DNA of 64,000 bases from JANWWM01 sp046292465. Lineage in GTDB: Bacteria > Bacteroidota > Chlorobiia > Chlorobiales > Thermochlorobacteraceae. A program made the translations under genes and the position numbers. Shown in pieces: positions 16,611 through 25,568 of this stretch. The stretch lies in contig JBKBRB010000006.1 in NCBI GenBank assembly GCA_046292465.1, forward strand, positions 1-64,000. Direction: 5' to 3'. Within the stretch, counting starts at the first letter, position 1. Every line of letters starts with the position of its first letter. The notes beneath the pieces are model-generated. The model searched no databases. It had not been told where the DNA came from and was given only the letters and a program-made list of their open reading frames with translations.

Positions 16611-17839
16611 TTTGAAGCATTCATTTCATCGTGGTAGGCTTGTCGGAACAAGGCTTCGTAGGCAGGCGTGAGTGAGATGTTGCGACGCTTCATGACGGCG
16701 CGTGCCGTTTGAAGTGCTTTTTCTAACTCGTATCGCACAAACCCTGCCTCACCGCCCCACTGAAACGAGCCAATGGTTTTCGGCGGAAACCCTGAACCGA
16801 AAATGTTGGACGACATGCCGACCACCGTTCCTGTGTTGAACATCGTGTTGATGCCGCTTTTGGAGTGCTCGCCCATGATCAAACCCAAAAACTGCATTTT
16901 GGTGTCAATTTCTTTTCCGCCGACGTTCATGCGTATGGTGCTGTAATTGTTCTTCAAGTCGGAGTTGTTCGTATCTGCGCCTAAGTTGCACCAACTTGAA
17001 ATGTAACTATGCCCCAGAAAGCCCTCGTGCTGTTTGTTCGCAAACGGCTCAATGATGCTATCCTCAACTTCGCCGCCGACTTTGGATTGTTTTCCGATGT
17101 AAACGTTGCTATAAATTTTCGCGCCGATTTTGACCGTCGCACCTTCACCAACGAAGACATTGTTCATCAGCACGGCGTTTGGCAACACTTTGGCGTTGCG
17201 CGAAATGTAGATGTAGCCTTCATCGGCGTCGAGCACGGCACCTGCTTTAATTTCCGCACCTTCGTCAATAAAAATGCGGGATTCATTGACGAGCACCGCA
17301 CTTGGGTGAACCTTGCCGAAGTTCATTCCGAAACTTTTTTCTTGTTTGGCTTCGCGCTTGAATTCAGTCGGGTGGAGGCGAATTAAATCCCACATAAAAC
17401 TCACGAGCGTGCTGTCGACTTGCGCAACGGGCAAGCGTTCCGAGATAAACTTTGCTTCAATAAGATTCGGAAAGCCGCTTGTAAAAAAACTTGTTGGATT
17501 TATGCGGAAGGCAACGACTTGACCGCCGTTGAAATACGCTTTGCCAAATTCAAAGTATTCGGATTCAATTTTTGTGGCGAGTGCTTTATCGCAGATTGCG
17601 CGTCCGTTGATGAAGAGCGCGTCGTTGCTTTGAATTTCATTGAAAATACTTGTTGGATTTTCTTCACGAAGTGTTTCTTGAAGTGCTTGGCGGGCGTGAA
17701 ATGTAATCGGAAGTTTGAGTGCGGATTCAAATTTTTCGCGGAGCGAGCGCATTCCGCATCGAAGGTGATAAACGGGCTTTAGGTGAAGGAGCGGGCGAAA
17801 TCGCTCAACGCCTTCATCTTCAAAGAGAATCAGTTGCAT
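16607..17839 (-). CDS. Alternative GlmU-like putative sugar nucleotidyltransferase/acetyltransferase
   Basis: 410 residues. The N-terminus (ILFEDEGVERFRPLLHLKPVYHLRCG) matches the Bacteroidota-type alternative GlmU family (TIGR03991-like), with a divergent nucleotidyltransferase domain that lacks the classical LAAGxGTRM loop. From about residue 185 a left-handed beta-helix begins with hexapeptide-style repeats (FIDEGAEIKAGAVLDADEG, VGEGATVKIGAKIYSN) and ends with the long conserved block containing 'MGEHSKSGINTMFNTGTVVG'. It is thought to make or acetylate a UDP-amino sugar for the cell envelope. It lies between bactofilin and the deoxynucleoside kinase gene, which supports a cell-wall role. 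The reaction itself is inferred from the family. Confidence 0.85.
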   Translation of the reverse strand: MQLILFEDEGVERFRPLLHLKPVYHLRCGMRSLREKFESALKLPITFHARQALQETLREENPTSIFNEIQSNDALFINGRAICDKALATKIESEYFEFGKAYFNGGQVVAFRINPTSFFTSGFPNLIEAKFISERLPVAQVDSTLVSFMWDLIRLHPTEFKREAKQEKSFGMNFGKVHPSAVLVNESRIFIDEGAEIKAGAVLDADEGYIYISRNAKVLPNAVLMNNVFVGEGATVKIGAKIYSNVYIGKQSKVGGEVEDSIIEPFANKQHEGFLGHSYISSWCNLGADTNNSDLKNNYSTIRMNVGGKEIDTKMQFLGLIMGEHSKSGINTMFNTGTVVGMSSNIFGSGFPPKTIGSFQWGGEAGFVRYELEKALQTARAVMKRRNISLTPAYEALFRQAYHDEMNASK

Positions 17840-17848
17840 GGTTAGAGT

Positions 17849-18247
17849 TTATGCGAAATCGGCTTGACGGAGTTGTTCGGTGTAGGGCTCGCGCAATTCC
17901 ATTGAGATTTTTCCATTGATGATGGCGCCTTCTTCGACGGCGAAAATTTTTGCTTTTGAATCGCCGTTCAAAATTGATGTTGAATCCAAAACACATCGTC
18001 CCGACACCTCGACATTGCCTTTCACTCGTCCTGAAATTTTGAGATTCACAGCCGTGATATTTCCTTCTACGTTTCCGCCTTTACCAATCGCCACGTTGCC
18101 TGTCGAGGAGATGTTACCGCACACTTTTCCATCAATACGCAAGTGCCCAGTGGTCTCGATGTCGCCACGAAAGAGCGTGCCGTCAGCCACAATGCTTAAT
18201 TTGTCGGTGGGAATAGAAGTTTGCGTTCCGTTTTTCTTGGCAAACAT
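17849..18247 (-). CDS. Bactofilin (polymer-forming cytoskeletal protein)
   Basis: 132 residues from the ATG at 18247; a longer frame to 18328 overlaps the M23 gene and is not bactofilin-like. The core is a right-handed beta-helix with repeated short strands: 'GTLFRGDIETTGHLRIDGKVCGNI', 'GNVAIGKGGNVEGNI', 'VNLKISGRVKGNV', typical of bactofilins. These polymerise without nucleotide and organise local cell-wall synthesis or shape. The M23 endopeptidase gene directly upstream (29-base gap) is a recurring bactofilin partner in many phyla, for example CcmA/Csd systems. The pairing strengthens both calls. Confidence 0.92.
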   Translation of the reverse strand: MFAKKNGTQTSIPTDKLSIVADGTLFRGDIETTGHLRIDGKVCGNISSTGNVAIGKGGNVEGNITAVNLKISGRVKGNVEVSGRCVLDSTSILNGDSKAKIFAVEEGAIINGKISMELREPYTEQLRQADFA

Positions 18248-18276
18248 ATTTGGTTCAGTTGTTGGTAGATGTGTTG

Positions 18277-19098
18277 TTAGTTCAGAATGATGTAATCTAA
18301 TGGGTTGACTGGAATGCCATTTTTCCAAAGTTCAAAATGCAGGTGCGGTCCTGAACTTTCCAATCCTGTATTGCCTGTGAGTGCAATTGTTTGACCACGG
18401 CGCACGCTTTCGCCCTCGCGCACTAAAATTTTACTGCAATGTTTGTAAAAGGTCGTGTAGTTGCCATGTTGAAGAATGACCGACCAGCCGTAATCATCTG
18501 TCCAGTCTGCAAATACTGCTGTGCCGTCGGCAAATGCGCCGATTGGCTCGTTGAGTGCCGTTGCAATGTCGATTCCGTAGTGGCTTCGCTCGGGCGCAAA
18601 TCCTTGCGAAAGCCGTCCTTGCACAATGCTACCTGCGAAGAGCACGACGTCGGGTTCGGCAAGAAGTGTCGCTTGAATTGCAGGCGTTTGTTTTATGATG
18701 TAGCCTTTCACACTTTTTCCGACTTCTTGGGGCGTGAGTGGTGTTTTTTGCGATGATTTTGACTGAACAGCAGAGCTTTCGGGCAACGCTCCAAGCAACA
18801 GTTTCAATTTGTGATTGTAATAATCCAACTGCAAAACGCGGATACTGAGGCTATCTAATTGTCTTTGATTGAGCTCGATTTGTCGCCAGTATTCAGGTTG
18901 TGCATAGCCGGGAATGAGTTGTCGTAGCGGCGTGAAAACAATCAAGAGAGAGGTTAAAAGGCTTCCAAGCACTAGCAAGCTAACGGCAATGTAAATGATT
19001 TTACTGCGCGTAATTCCACCGAACGCGTGACTTTCCGTTCCATCTTCGGGAATGAGGGCAATCGTGTAAGAAACGATTTTCTTTTTCTCTTTTGCCAT
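18277..19098 (-). CDS. M23 (LytM) family peptidoglycan endopeptidase
   Basis: 273 residues from the ATG at 19098 (a GTG three codons earlier is possible). One N-terminal membrane anchor (IIYIAVSLLVLGSLLTSLLIV, about 29-52), a periplasmic helical stalk (RQIELNQRQLDSLSIRVLQLDYYNHKL), then the M23 domain. Zinc-site motifs are 'HYGIDIA' (HxxxD) and 'GPHLHFEL' (HxH), with 'LQHGNYTTFYKHC' between. It cuts peptidoglycan cross-links at the periplasmic side of the membrane. It is followed by bactofilin and preceded by a Crp-type regulator whose stop lies 8 bases before this start. Together they look like a morphogenesis unit. Confidence 0.92.
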   Translation of the reverse strand: MAKEKKKIVSYTIALIPEDGTESHAFGGITRSKIIYIAVSLLVLGSLLTSLLIVFTPLRQLIPGYAQPEYWRQIELNQRQLDSLSIRVLQLDYYNHKLKLLLGALPESSAVQSKSSQKTPLTPQEVGKSVKGYIIKQTPAIQATLLAEPDVVLFAGSIVQGRLSQGFAPERSHYGIDIATALNEPIGAFADGTAVFADWTDDYGWSVILQHGNYTTFYKHCSKILVREGESVRRGQTIALTGNTGLESSGPHLHFELWKNGIPVNPLDYIILN

Positions 19099-19106
19099 TG
19101 CTTGCA

Positions 19107-19799
19107 CTATTCGCCGAAGCGTTTTTTGAAATCCTCGAAGTTGACAATGATGATTTTATTCATCTCGCGTTCAATCAACCCTTCGCGCTCAAACATGGAG
19201 AGCACGCGGGAAATGGTTTCGCGTGATGTAGCGGCGTAGTTAGCGATTTCTTGTTGACTAGCAAAGTTATCAATTTCTACTCGTTCTCGCCTTTGGCGAC
19301 CGACATCGTTCGCAAGGCGGATAATTGTGGAGGCAACTTTCCCGACGGCGTCAGCCAGCGAGATGCTTTTGATTTGGTGGTCGGTCTTTCGCAGCCGGCT
19401 CACAAGCTCGCGTAAGAGCGAGATAGCCAGTTTTGGGTGCTTTTCAAGAAATTCGAGGAAAACATCTCCATCAATTTTAAGCAACTGAACTTTGGAGAGC
19501 GCAACAGCATCAGCAGAGCGCAGTGCTCCATCTAATACTGACATTTCGCCGAAGAAATCTCGCTCGCCTAAGATGGCTAAAATAACCTCTTTGTAGTCTT
19601 CATTTGTTCGCGAAATTTTGACCATGCCTTCCAAAATCACGAACACGGCATTTCCCGTTTCGCTTTCAAAAATAATCACATCGTCTTTTTTGAATGTAAC
19701 CAACTGGCTTCGGCTGACGATTTCTGCGAGTTCTTTATCAGTTAGTGATTCAAAGATGCTGACCTCGCCGAGAATCCGTGTGGTGTCTTTGACATCCAT
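19107..19799 (-). CDS. Crp/Fnr family transcriptional regulator
   Basis: 230 residues. An N-terminal cyclic-nucleotide-binding-like jelly roll ('VFVILEGMVKISRTNEDYKEVILAILGERDFFGEMSVLDGALRSADAVAL', in pieces about 50-100) is followed by a long dimer helix and a C-terminal winged helix 'SQQEIANYAATSRETISRVLSMFEREGLIE' (about 180-210). The FGEMS and RSADA segments resemble Crp phosphate-binding cassettes, but the ligand is not certain. No Fnr-type N-terminal cysteine cluster is present. It heads the run M23-bactofilin-GlmU-like-kinase and may regulate it. Confidence 0.92.
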   Translation of the reverse strand: MDVKDTTRILGEVSIFESLTDKELAEIVSRSQLVTFKKDDVIIFESETGNAVFVILEGMVKISRTNEDYKEVILAILGERDFFGEMSVLDGALRSADAVALSKVQLLKIDGDVFLEFLEKHPKLAISLLRELVSRLRKTDHQIKSISLADAVGKVASTIIRLANDVGRQRRERVEIDNFASQQEIANYAATSRETISRVLSMFEREGLIEREMNKIIIVNFEDFKKRFGE

Positions 19800-19967
19800 T
19801 TTAATTTCTCAATTTTGTTTTGCACCCCTTCGGGCACTCTAATGTGTTGGGAAGAATATAATTTTTATTTGTCATTTTTGTTTGATTGCCGAACGAGCGG
19901 GGGTAGAAGCCAGCACGGTGGTGCGTGCCCTTCATTGAATTCATCAGGAATGTGTGTAATGGTTTGA

Positions 19968-21731
19968 TTAACTTGAGATTCTCAAATTTCCTCCAGGCGT
20001 CAGCTCGAGCTTTAAGATGTCAATAACGACTTCTGACTCGCCGGGTGGGAATTTCCAGTTGCGTACTTTTTCGGAAATTTGCTCTTCCGTGTATCTTGAA
20101 ATCGGTAGAGATTCATCTAAACTTGATACCAGTAGCCGAACTCGCTCCACACGTCCACTTTTGCCAATCGTGATTTCATAATAAAGTCTGCCGTAAAGTT
20201 TTTCATCATACTTTCTCAATTCTTTGAAGAAGAGAGCGATTTCTTCGCTTTGCTCATCAATCACGTCAAGAATGATTCGGCCGCGCTGTTTATCAGCAGA
20301 ACTGACGGGGCGCTTTCGTGGCTTATTGCCTTTTTCTAATTCCACATATGCACGACGCAATTCCAAGCGTATGCGCCCTTCTTTTCGTCTGAGTTCGGCT
20401 AATTCTTTTTTGCTTTCCGCTAACGCTTTTTCATTTTTCTCAATTTTTTCCTTCAATGCCTTCAACTTTTCCGCCTCTTGCGGCGCAGATGAAGAACTTG
20501 AAATTCTATCATACTCTCGCTTTGCGTTGTTAAGTGCCGCTTCTTCCATTTGATAGAGTTTCGTGAGGCTGTCGACTTGAGATTTTTCAGCAACGAGTTC
20601 TTTTATTTCTGCTTCTCTGACTTGAATCGGCGAAAGCCCCAAGGCTTGTGCTTTTGCCGCACTTGTGGTTACAAACGGACTTTCCTTGATAATCGACGCT
20701 TGTCCATAAATCACATCAGCCGTTCTTGGAATATACTTGCGGCGGCTAAATTCATAGCGCAGTCCAAAAAGTGCGCGATAATTTGGATAATTGACGTTGT
20801 TGGTTGAAAATGGTGTTATGCCACGTGCGGGGTCAAAGATGGTCGAGCTTTTATTATCTGTCACCAAAAACTCTCCTGCTGCTTCAAACCACAAATCGGT
20901 CCAAATTTGAATTTTTGTTCCCAGCACTGCGTAGCTAAATGGATCTCTGCCGTAAAGCACCGTTGGCATCTGACCGTTTAAGAGCAGTTCTCCATAAACT
21001 TCCGTGAAAAGCGTAAATGAATTTGAAATGGGATAATCAAGTCCGAAAGCATAGCGCATTGTCAGGGCGTTGTTACCATTGTTGAGCGTGCCGATAGGCG
21101 TCATGTTTGTATTTTCCATCAGAATTAGGTTCAAACCCAGATTCAGATGGATGCCCGGCGACAAGCGCGGAAAGACTTTATCGAAGTAATACGATGTGAT
21201 AAAGTCACCTGAAACACTCGGTGCAGTTAATCCGACAGGCTGAAAAGGCGAATTAAACTCCCCTGAAACTGGCACCATCACACGGAACAAGCCTCCCAAT
21301 TGGATTTGTTCAGAGAACACACCAAATGAGCCCATTCGCAAAGCAATTGATACGCGCTGCGTGTAATTTGTTGTCATTGGCTCAAAGCTTGGCGGCACAA
21401 GGATGCGATTGGGCGTTGTAAAAAATACATTCGTCCCAATCGCGATCATGTAATTTTTGTTGATGGAGTAATCAAACAAAATATCGCCTGTTGTTTGTGC
21501 TAATGCCCCTGTGGTTATGCCTCCATTCGTTGAGTATCCTGTCGAGTTCCTGAACACGCCACCTGTGTAGGCAATACTGATAGTTCCTTGTCTTGGCAAG
21601 AAGCCTTTTTGCGTGTAGAACAGCCTGCTACCTGCCGTCGTAGGCGTTTGCGCAACACTCGTGATGGAACACAGTCCAAGCAGTGTAATAGTAAAAACGA
21701 GCCACGCTCCGACGTTTGACTTGATTGGCAT
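19968..21731 (-). CDS. Outer-membrane barrel with coiled coil and C-terminal TonB/AgmX-like domain
   Basis: 587 residues. Signal peptide (LVFTITLLGLCSITSVAQ, cleavage near residue 27), then ~290 residues of barrel-like strands. A coiled coil rich in Glu/Lys follows at about 360-460 (KALKEKIEKNEKALAESKKELAELRRKEGRIRLEL, in overlapping heptads). The last ~100 residues read 'YGRLYYEITIGKSGRVERV', 'VSSLDESLPISRYTEEQI' and 'VRNWKFPPGESEVVIDI', which match the TonB C-terminal/AgmX-PglI pattern (G.V..v, W.FP). The barrel is related to that of 24195-25514 (shared '(L/I).Y', 'MIP/MVP..GE.FN', 'SYY.D..FP', 'LNLG', 'G(L)(K/D)YP' landmarks). Function is unknown; a barrel-to-periplasm linker is plausible. 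Confidence 0.7.
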   Translation of the reverse strand: MPIKSNVGAWLVFTITLLGLCSITSVAQTPTTAGSRLFYTQKGFLPRQGTISIAYTGGVFRNSTGYSTNGGITTGALAQTTGDILFDYSINKNYMIAIGTNVFFTTPNRILVPPSFEPMTTNYTQRVSIALRMGSFGVFSEQIQLGGLFRVMVPVSGEFNSPFQPVGLTAPSVSGDFITSYYFDKVFPRLSPGIHLNLGLNLILMENTNMTPIGTLNNGNNALTMRYAFGLDYPISNSFTLFTEVYGELLLNGQMPTVLYGRDPFSYAVLGTKIQIWTDLWFEAAGEFLVTDNKSSTIFDPARGITPFSTNNVNYPNYRALFGLRYEFSRRKYIPRTADVIYGQASIIKESPFVTTSAAKAQALGLSPIQVREAEIKELVAEKSQVDSLTKLYQMEEAALNNAKREYDRISSSSSAPQEAEKLKALKEKIEKNEKALAESKKELAELRRKEGRIRLELRRAYVELEKGNKPRKRPVSSADKQRGRIILDVIDEQSEEIALFFKELRKYDEKLYGRLYYEITIGKSGRVERVRLLVSSLDESLPISRYTEEQISEKVRNWKFPPGESEVVIDILKLELTPGGNLRISS

Positions 21732-21842
21732 CTTAATGGGCTTTAAGGCTTTTTGCGATATTCATTATTAGGGCTGATTTGGAAAACTCAATCGTGTGAA
21801 TATACGCATTTCAGTTTATCTCTTACAAAACATATACCTTGA

Positions 21843-24116
21843 TTAGGTTTCGACTAATCCGCCTATCTCGCGTTCAACAGCATTGAAATAGATGTCAGCA
21901 AGATTCTGCAGAGATTGATTTAGAACTGTTTTACCATTCACCACGATTTGAACGTCTTTCTCTTTGACTTCACCGATGATTTGACAAGGCACGCCAATGC
22001 TTTTTGCAAGCGATTGCACCGTTTCTACTTGCTCTTTCTTCAGAGAAACAATTACCCGACCTTGCGATTCCGAGAACAATATCTCCTGAATTGCGAAATC
22101 ACCTGATGCTTCCACTGTTGCGACAACGCCCCTTTGATGCGTCTCGTCCATGATTGCCGATTCAATCAGCGCGATAGCCAGCCCGCCGTCAGAGACATCG
22201 TGTGCCGATTGCAAGAGTTGTTTTTCTGCTAATGTAATGAGCAGGTCTTGTAATTTCTTTTCTGCAATTAAATCTACAAATGGCGCATCGTCGCCAAGTT
22301 CGTTGTAGTATTGCTCTAAAAACTGTGAACCGTTCAAATCCGATTTGAATTCACCAAGAAGCATGACTGCGTCGCCTTCGTTTTTGAAATTTGATGTAAC
22401 GGCTTTTGAGACATCTTCTAATAATCCAACGATGCCAATTGTCGGTGTCGGAAACACAGCCGTTGATTTTCCGTCTATCATCGCTTCATTGTAAAAGCTC
22501 ACATTGCCTCCGGTTACGGGCGTCTCGAAGACAGCACATGCTTCGCCCATTCCTGCAACGGCTTCTTTGAATTGGAAATAGACATCAGGCTTGTAGGGAT
22601 TGCCGAAGTTCAGACAGTTCGTTACGCCGAGCGGTCTTGCTCCGGTGCAGGCGATGTTTCTTGCACATTCTGCAACGGCAATCATTGCGCCCTTTCTTGG
22701 ATTGAGATAGACATACTTCGAGTTGCAATCTGTTTTCATCGCTAATGCCTTTTTCGTGCCTTTGATTCTGACGACGGCAGCGTCGCTTGCCCCAACGGCG
22801 ACCGTCGTGTTTGTGCGCACCATTGAGTCATACTGCGTATAAACCCACCGCTTGCTTGCAATGTTTGGATTTGAGAGCAGTCTTAAAATTTCTCTTTCAA
22901 ACTCAATTTCATCATCTTTTTTGAGCGTTGGGAATTTCGTGTTTGGCTTTTTTTCTTTCGCTTCACGGTAATACACTGGTGCGCCGCCGCCAAGCACTAA
23001 TGCAGTTGCCGGAACTTCGGCTACGATTTTACCGTGATGCTTCACGCGAAGCATGCCGTCTGATGTCACTTTGCCGATAACTACAGCACTAACATCCCAC
23101 TTTTCAAAAATATCGATAATCGCTTGCTCGTGTCCTTTTTCAGCAACGATGAGCATTCGCTCTTGCGATTCGGAAAGCATGATTTCATATGCACTCATAT
23201 TTTTTTCGCGGATAGGCACAAGGTCGAGATTGAGTTCCATGCCGCCTTTGCCTGTTTTTTCAATTGCTTTTGCGGACATTTCCGATGAGGAGCATGTGAG
23301 TCCTGCGGCGCCCATGTCTTGAATGCCAACCACATAGCCGGTTGCAATCGCTTCCAGTGTGGCTTCGAGCAAAAGTTTTTCGGCAAAGGGGTCGCCCACT
23401 TGCACGCTTGGACGTTTGGATTCAGACGCTTCCGAAAGTTCTTCCGACGCAAATGTTGCACCGTGAATGCCGTCTCGCCCTGTTGCAGAGCCGACAATCA
23501 GCACGGGATTTCCTTCTCCACTCGCAATGGCTCTTGCAACTTGATTGTGCTCGACGATTCCAACGCTCATTGCATTGACAAGCGGGTTGCCTTGATAGCA
23601 TGGGTTGAAGTAGACTTCGCCTGCAACGGTCGGCACGCCGAACGAGTTGCCGTAGTCGCCGATGCCGCGCACAACACCGTCCAACAAGTATTTCACACGT
23701 GGGTCCGAGAGGTTTCCAAATCGGAGCGAATTGAGTGCGGCAATCGGTCGCGCACCCATCGTGAAAATATCACGATGAATACCGCCAACGCCTGTTGCCG
23801 CGCCTTGATACGGCTCTACTGCCGACGGGTGATTGTGTGATTCAATTTTGAAGGCAACGGCAAGTCCATCACCGATATCGACCAATCCTGCATTTTCTTC
23901 TCCGGCTCTGGCAAGCAATCGTCCCCCACTTCTTGGGAGCGTTTTGAGAACTGCAATGGAGTTTTTGTAACTGCAATGTTCCGACCACATCACCGAAAAA
24001 ATGCCCAATTCGGTGTAGGTCGGCACGCGTCCGAGAATGTCCAACATTTTTTGATACTCTTCCTCGAGCAATCCGTGTTGTTTGGCAAGTTCGAGATTAA
24101 CGGTTGGTTCGGTCAT
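21843..24116 (-). CDS. purL: Phosphoribosylformylglycinamidine synthase subunit PurL
   Basis: 757 residues from the ATG at 24116 (MTEPTVNLELAKQHGL). The frame is open to 24164, but that extension is occupied by the terminator of the preceding gene and is unlike PurL. This is the small PurL that works with PurS and PurQ to convert FGAR to FGAM using ATP and glutamine-derived ammonia. Seen: 'YTELGIFSVMWSEHCSYKNS', 'KIESHNHPSAVEPYQGAATGVGGI', 'QDMGAAGLTCSSSEM' and, in the second half, 'VTGGNVSFYNE' and 'AHDVSDGGLAIALIES'. Length is normal. No other pur gene is adjacent; it is embedded among surface-protein genes. Confidence 0.96.
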   Translation of the reverse strand: MTEPTVNLELAKQHGLLEEEYQKMLDILGRVPTYTELGIFSVMWSEHCSYKNSIAVLKTLPRSGGRLLARAGEENAGLVDIGDGLAVAFKIESHNHPSAVEPYQGAATGVGGIHRDIFTMGARPIAALNSLRFGNLSDPRVKYLLDGVVRGIGDYGNSFGVPTVAGEVYFNPCYQGNPLVNAMSVGIVEHNQVARAIASGEGNPVLIVGSATGRDGIHGATFASEELSEASESKRPSVQVGDPFAEKLLLEATLEAIATGYVVGIQDMGAAGLTCSSSEMSAKAIEKTGKGGMELNLDLVPIREKNMSAYEIMLSESQERMLIVAEKGHEQAIIDIFEKWDVSAVVIGKVTSDGMLRVKHHGKIVAEVPATALVLGGGAPVYYREAKEKKPNTKFPTLKKDDEIEFEREILRLLSNPNIASKRWVYTQYDSMVRTNTTVAVGASDAAVVRIKGTKKALAMKTDCNSKYVYLNPRKGAMIAVAECARNIACTGARPLGVTNCLNFGNPYKPDVYFQFKEAVAGMGEACAVFETPVTGGNVSFYNEAMIDGKSTAVFPTPTIGIVGLLEDVSKAVTSNFKNEGDAVMLLGEFKSDLNGSQFLEQYYNELGDDAPFVDLIAEKKLQDLLITLAEKQLLQSAHDVSDGGLAIALIESAIMDETHQRGVVATVEASGDFAIQEILFSESQGRVIVSLKKEQVETVQSLAKSIGVPCQIIGEVKEKDVQIVVNGKTVLNQSLQNLADIYFNAVEREIGGLVET

Positions 24117-24135
24117 GGTTTGAAAACTGTTTTGA

Positions 24136-24173
24136 AACAAAAACAGCCTTTCAGGTTTCCCCAAAAGGCTGTT
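24136..24173 (-). terminator. Rho-independent terminator between the barrel gene and purL
   Basis: Perfect 10-bp stem AACAGCCTTT (24142-24151) and AAAGGCTGTT (24164-24173), 12-base loop, and on the minus strand a following TTTTTGTTTC. It ends the gene at 24195-25514 and lies inside the upstream extension of the purL frame, which argues for the later purL start. Confidence 0.85.
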
Positions 24174-24194
24174 GAGATTTGATAGGCATTTGAA

Positions 24195-25514
24195 TTACTT
24201 ACGTTTTCTGACGGGCTTTTTCTTTGGTGCTTCCTCTTCCTTTTTCGGCTCTTCTTTTGGAGGCACAGGTGCGGGTGCGGGCGCAGGCGACACTTGGGTC
24301 GGTGCGGGCGACGGTGCAGGAAGCGGTACGGCTGAAGAAGCAGGCGCAGGCTCGCTAATTTTCAAAATCTGGCGAAGTTGTTGCAAGTTCTTGTCGATAT
24401 CTTGGCGGCGACGTTGAATTTCTTGGATTTTGCGGCTTGTAACTTCTTTATCTTCACCAATATCTTCGAGTTTGCGAATGATGACATCAGCACCTTGCGA
24501 TTCAGCCGAGAAATCTACAGAACGCGGGTCGGCAGTTGTCGAGCCAAAGGTCATTGGCAAGATATTGACTTGAATTCCAAAGATGAATCGCCACTCCGTA
24601 TAGTTTGTGGCTTTTCCGCTACCAGGACGAGGCGTAATCGAGAATTGGTTGTTGTATACCGTTTCATCATTCTTTCCGCCTAATTGATAGTCATATCCGA
24701 GTAAGACGCTAATGTAATCAACGGGTTTGACTCGCGCACCAAGAGTGACAAACGACATATTTTCGCGTGAATACGCTTGGAGCGACGGTGCCGTAATCCA
24801 TGCCCATCCCCAAAATTCTAACATTAAATCTACAGTTGTTGTTGGATATTTGAGTCCGAGTGAGTAGTTAAACGAACTGCTGTTTCCAATGTTCTTCAAC
24901 GGCGTATTGTTATTGGAGATATTTTTGCCGTCGTCAAAATAGTTGTAAAAACCCAAGTTGAGATTAGCATTGAAAGATTCTTTTGGGAAGAGGTTATCTG
25001 CATAATAAGAAAGCAGCACGTTGATGCCAGTTTCTGTTCCGCCTGCTGAGTAAGGCACCCCCCATGCGTTAAAATACTGCTCACCTGCGGTTGGAATCAT
25101 GAAGGTTAGCATACCGCCAACATAAAGCCTGTCATTTGCAAAACTGAATCCGCCCACCTTCGCAGCAAGGGTTATGTTTTCAAAAAAGTTTGCCGCTTTG
25201 TCGCGATGGTGAATGTCTTGATACACAAGTGCATTTACTGCGACGAGGAAATTATTTGTGAAAGAGTAGTCAAGGTGCATGGAGTTGCGAATCAAAGAGT
25301 GAGAAACGCTGTTACCTAAACTTCCTCCATATGCATTTGTAACAACGTTGAAGTCGGAGTGTGTGTAGTAGGTTAAACTCTTGGACTTTGGGGTCAGTGC
25401 CTCTTGTGTGCGAATCAACCTACCACTTGCCGTATAGACATGCTGGGCAGTTGTCATCTCACTTGCAAGCAGAAATAAAGACAAGACTGTTAAGATAGGT
25501 ATGCGCTTCGCCAT
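24195..25514 (-). CDS. Outer-membrane barrel with coiled coil and Pro/Lys-rich tail
   Basis: 439 residues, strong Shine-Dalgarno (GGAGG) before the ATG. Signal peptide to about TTAQH, then ~310 residues of barrel-like strands (HLDYSFTNNFLVAVNALVY, GGMLTFMIPTAGEQYF). A short coiled coil (KIQEIQRRRQDIDKNLQQLR) follows at about 365-390. The end is a proline/alanine-rich stretch with repeated AP units closing in KKEEEAPKKKPVRKRK. The Pro-rich, basic tail would span periplasm or bind peptidoglycan, or stick to an acidic partner. The barrel is a relative of the one at 19968-21731, which instead ends in a TonB-C-like domain. It is the last gene of the PorU-PorV-Fn3-SLBB run and is closed by a perfect terminator. 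The family is not recognised. Confidence 0.72.
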   Translation of the reverse strand: MAKRIPILTVLSLFLLASEMTTAQHVYTASGRLIRTQEALTPKSKSLTYYTHSDFNVVTNAYGGSLGNSVSHSLIRNSMHLDYSFTNNFLVAVNALVYQDIHHRDKAANFFENITLAAKVGGFSFANDRLYVGGMLTFMIPTAGEQYFNAWGVPYSAGGTETGINVLLSYYADNLFPKESFNANLNLGFYNYFDDGKNISNNNTPLKNIGNSSSFNYSLGLKYPTTTVDLMLEFWGWAWITAPSLQAYSRENMSFVTLGARVKPVDYISVLLGYDYQLGGKNDETVYNNQFSITPRPGSGKATNYTEWRFIFGIQVNILPMTFGSTTADPRSVDFSAESQGADVIIRKLEDIGEDKEVTSRKIQEIQRRRQDIDKNLQQLRQILKISEPAPASSAVPLPAPSPAPTQVSPAPAPAPVPPKEEPKKEEEAPKKKPVRKRK

Positions 25515-25568
25515 TTCGCCTCCGGTTGATTTTTTTGAATAGAGAATTTTTGAAAGAAAACCGAATTT

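Noticed and set aside
19870..19930. GC-rich hairpin after the barrel gene
   Set aside because: The stem is only about five base pairs and no T-run follows, so it is not called a terminator.
24117..24164. Upstream start of purL
   Set aside because: This stretch contains the perfect terminator hairpin of the preceding gene and is not PurL-like.
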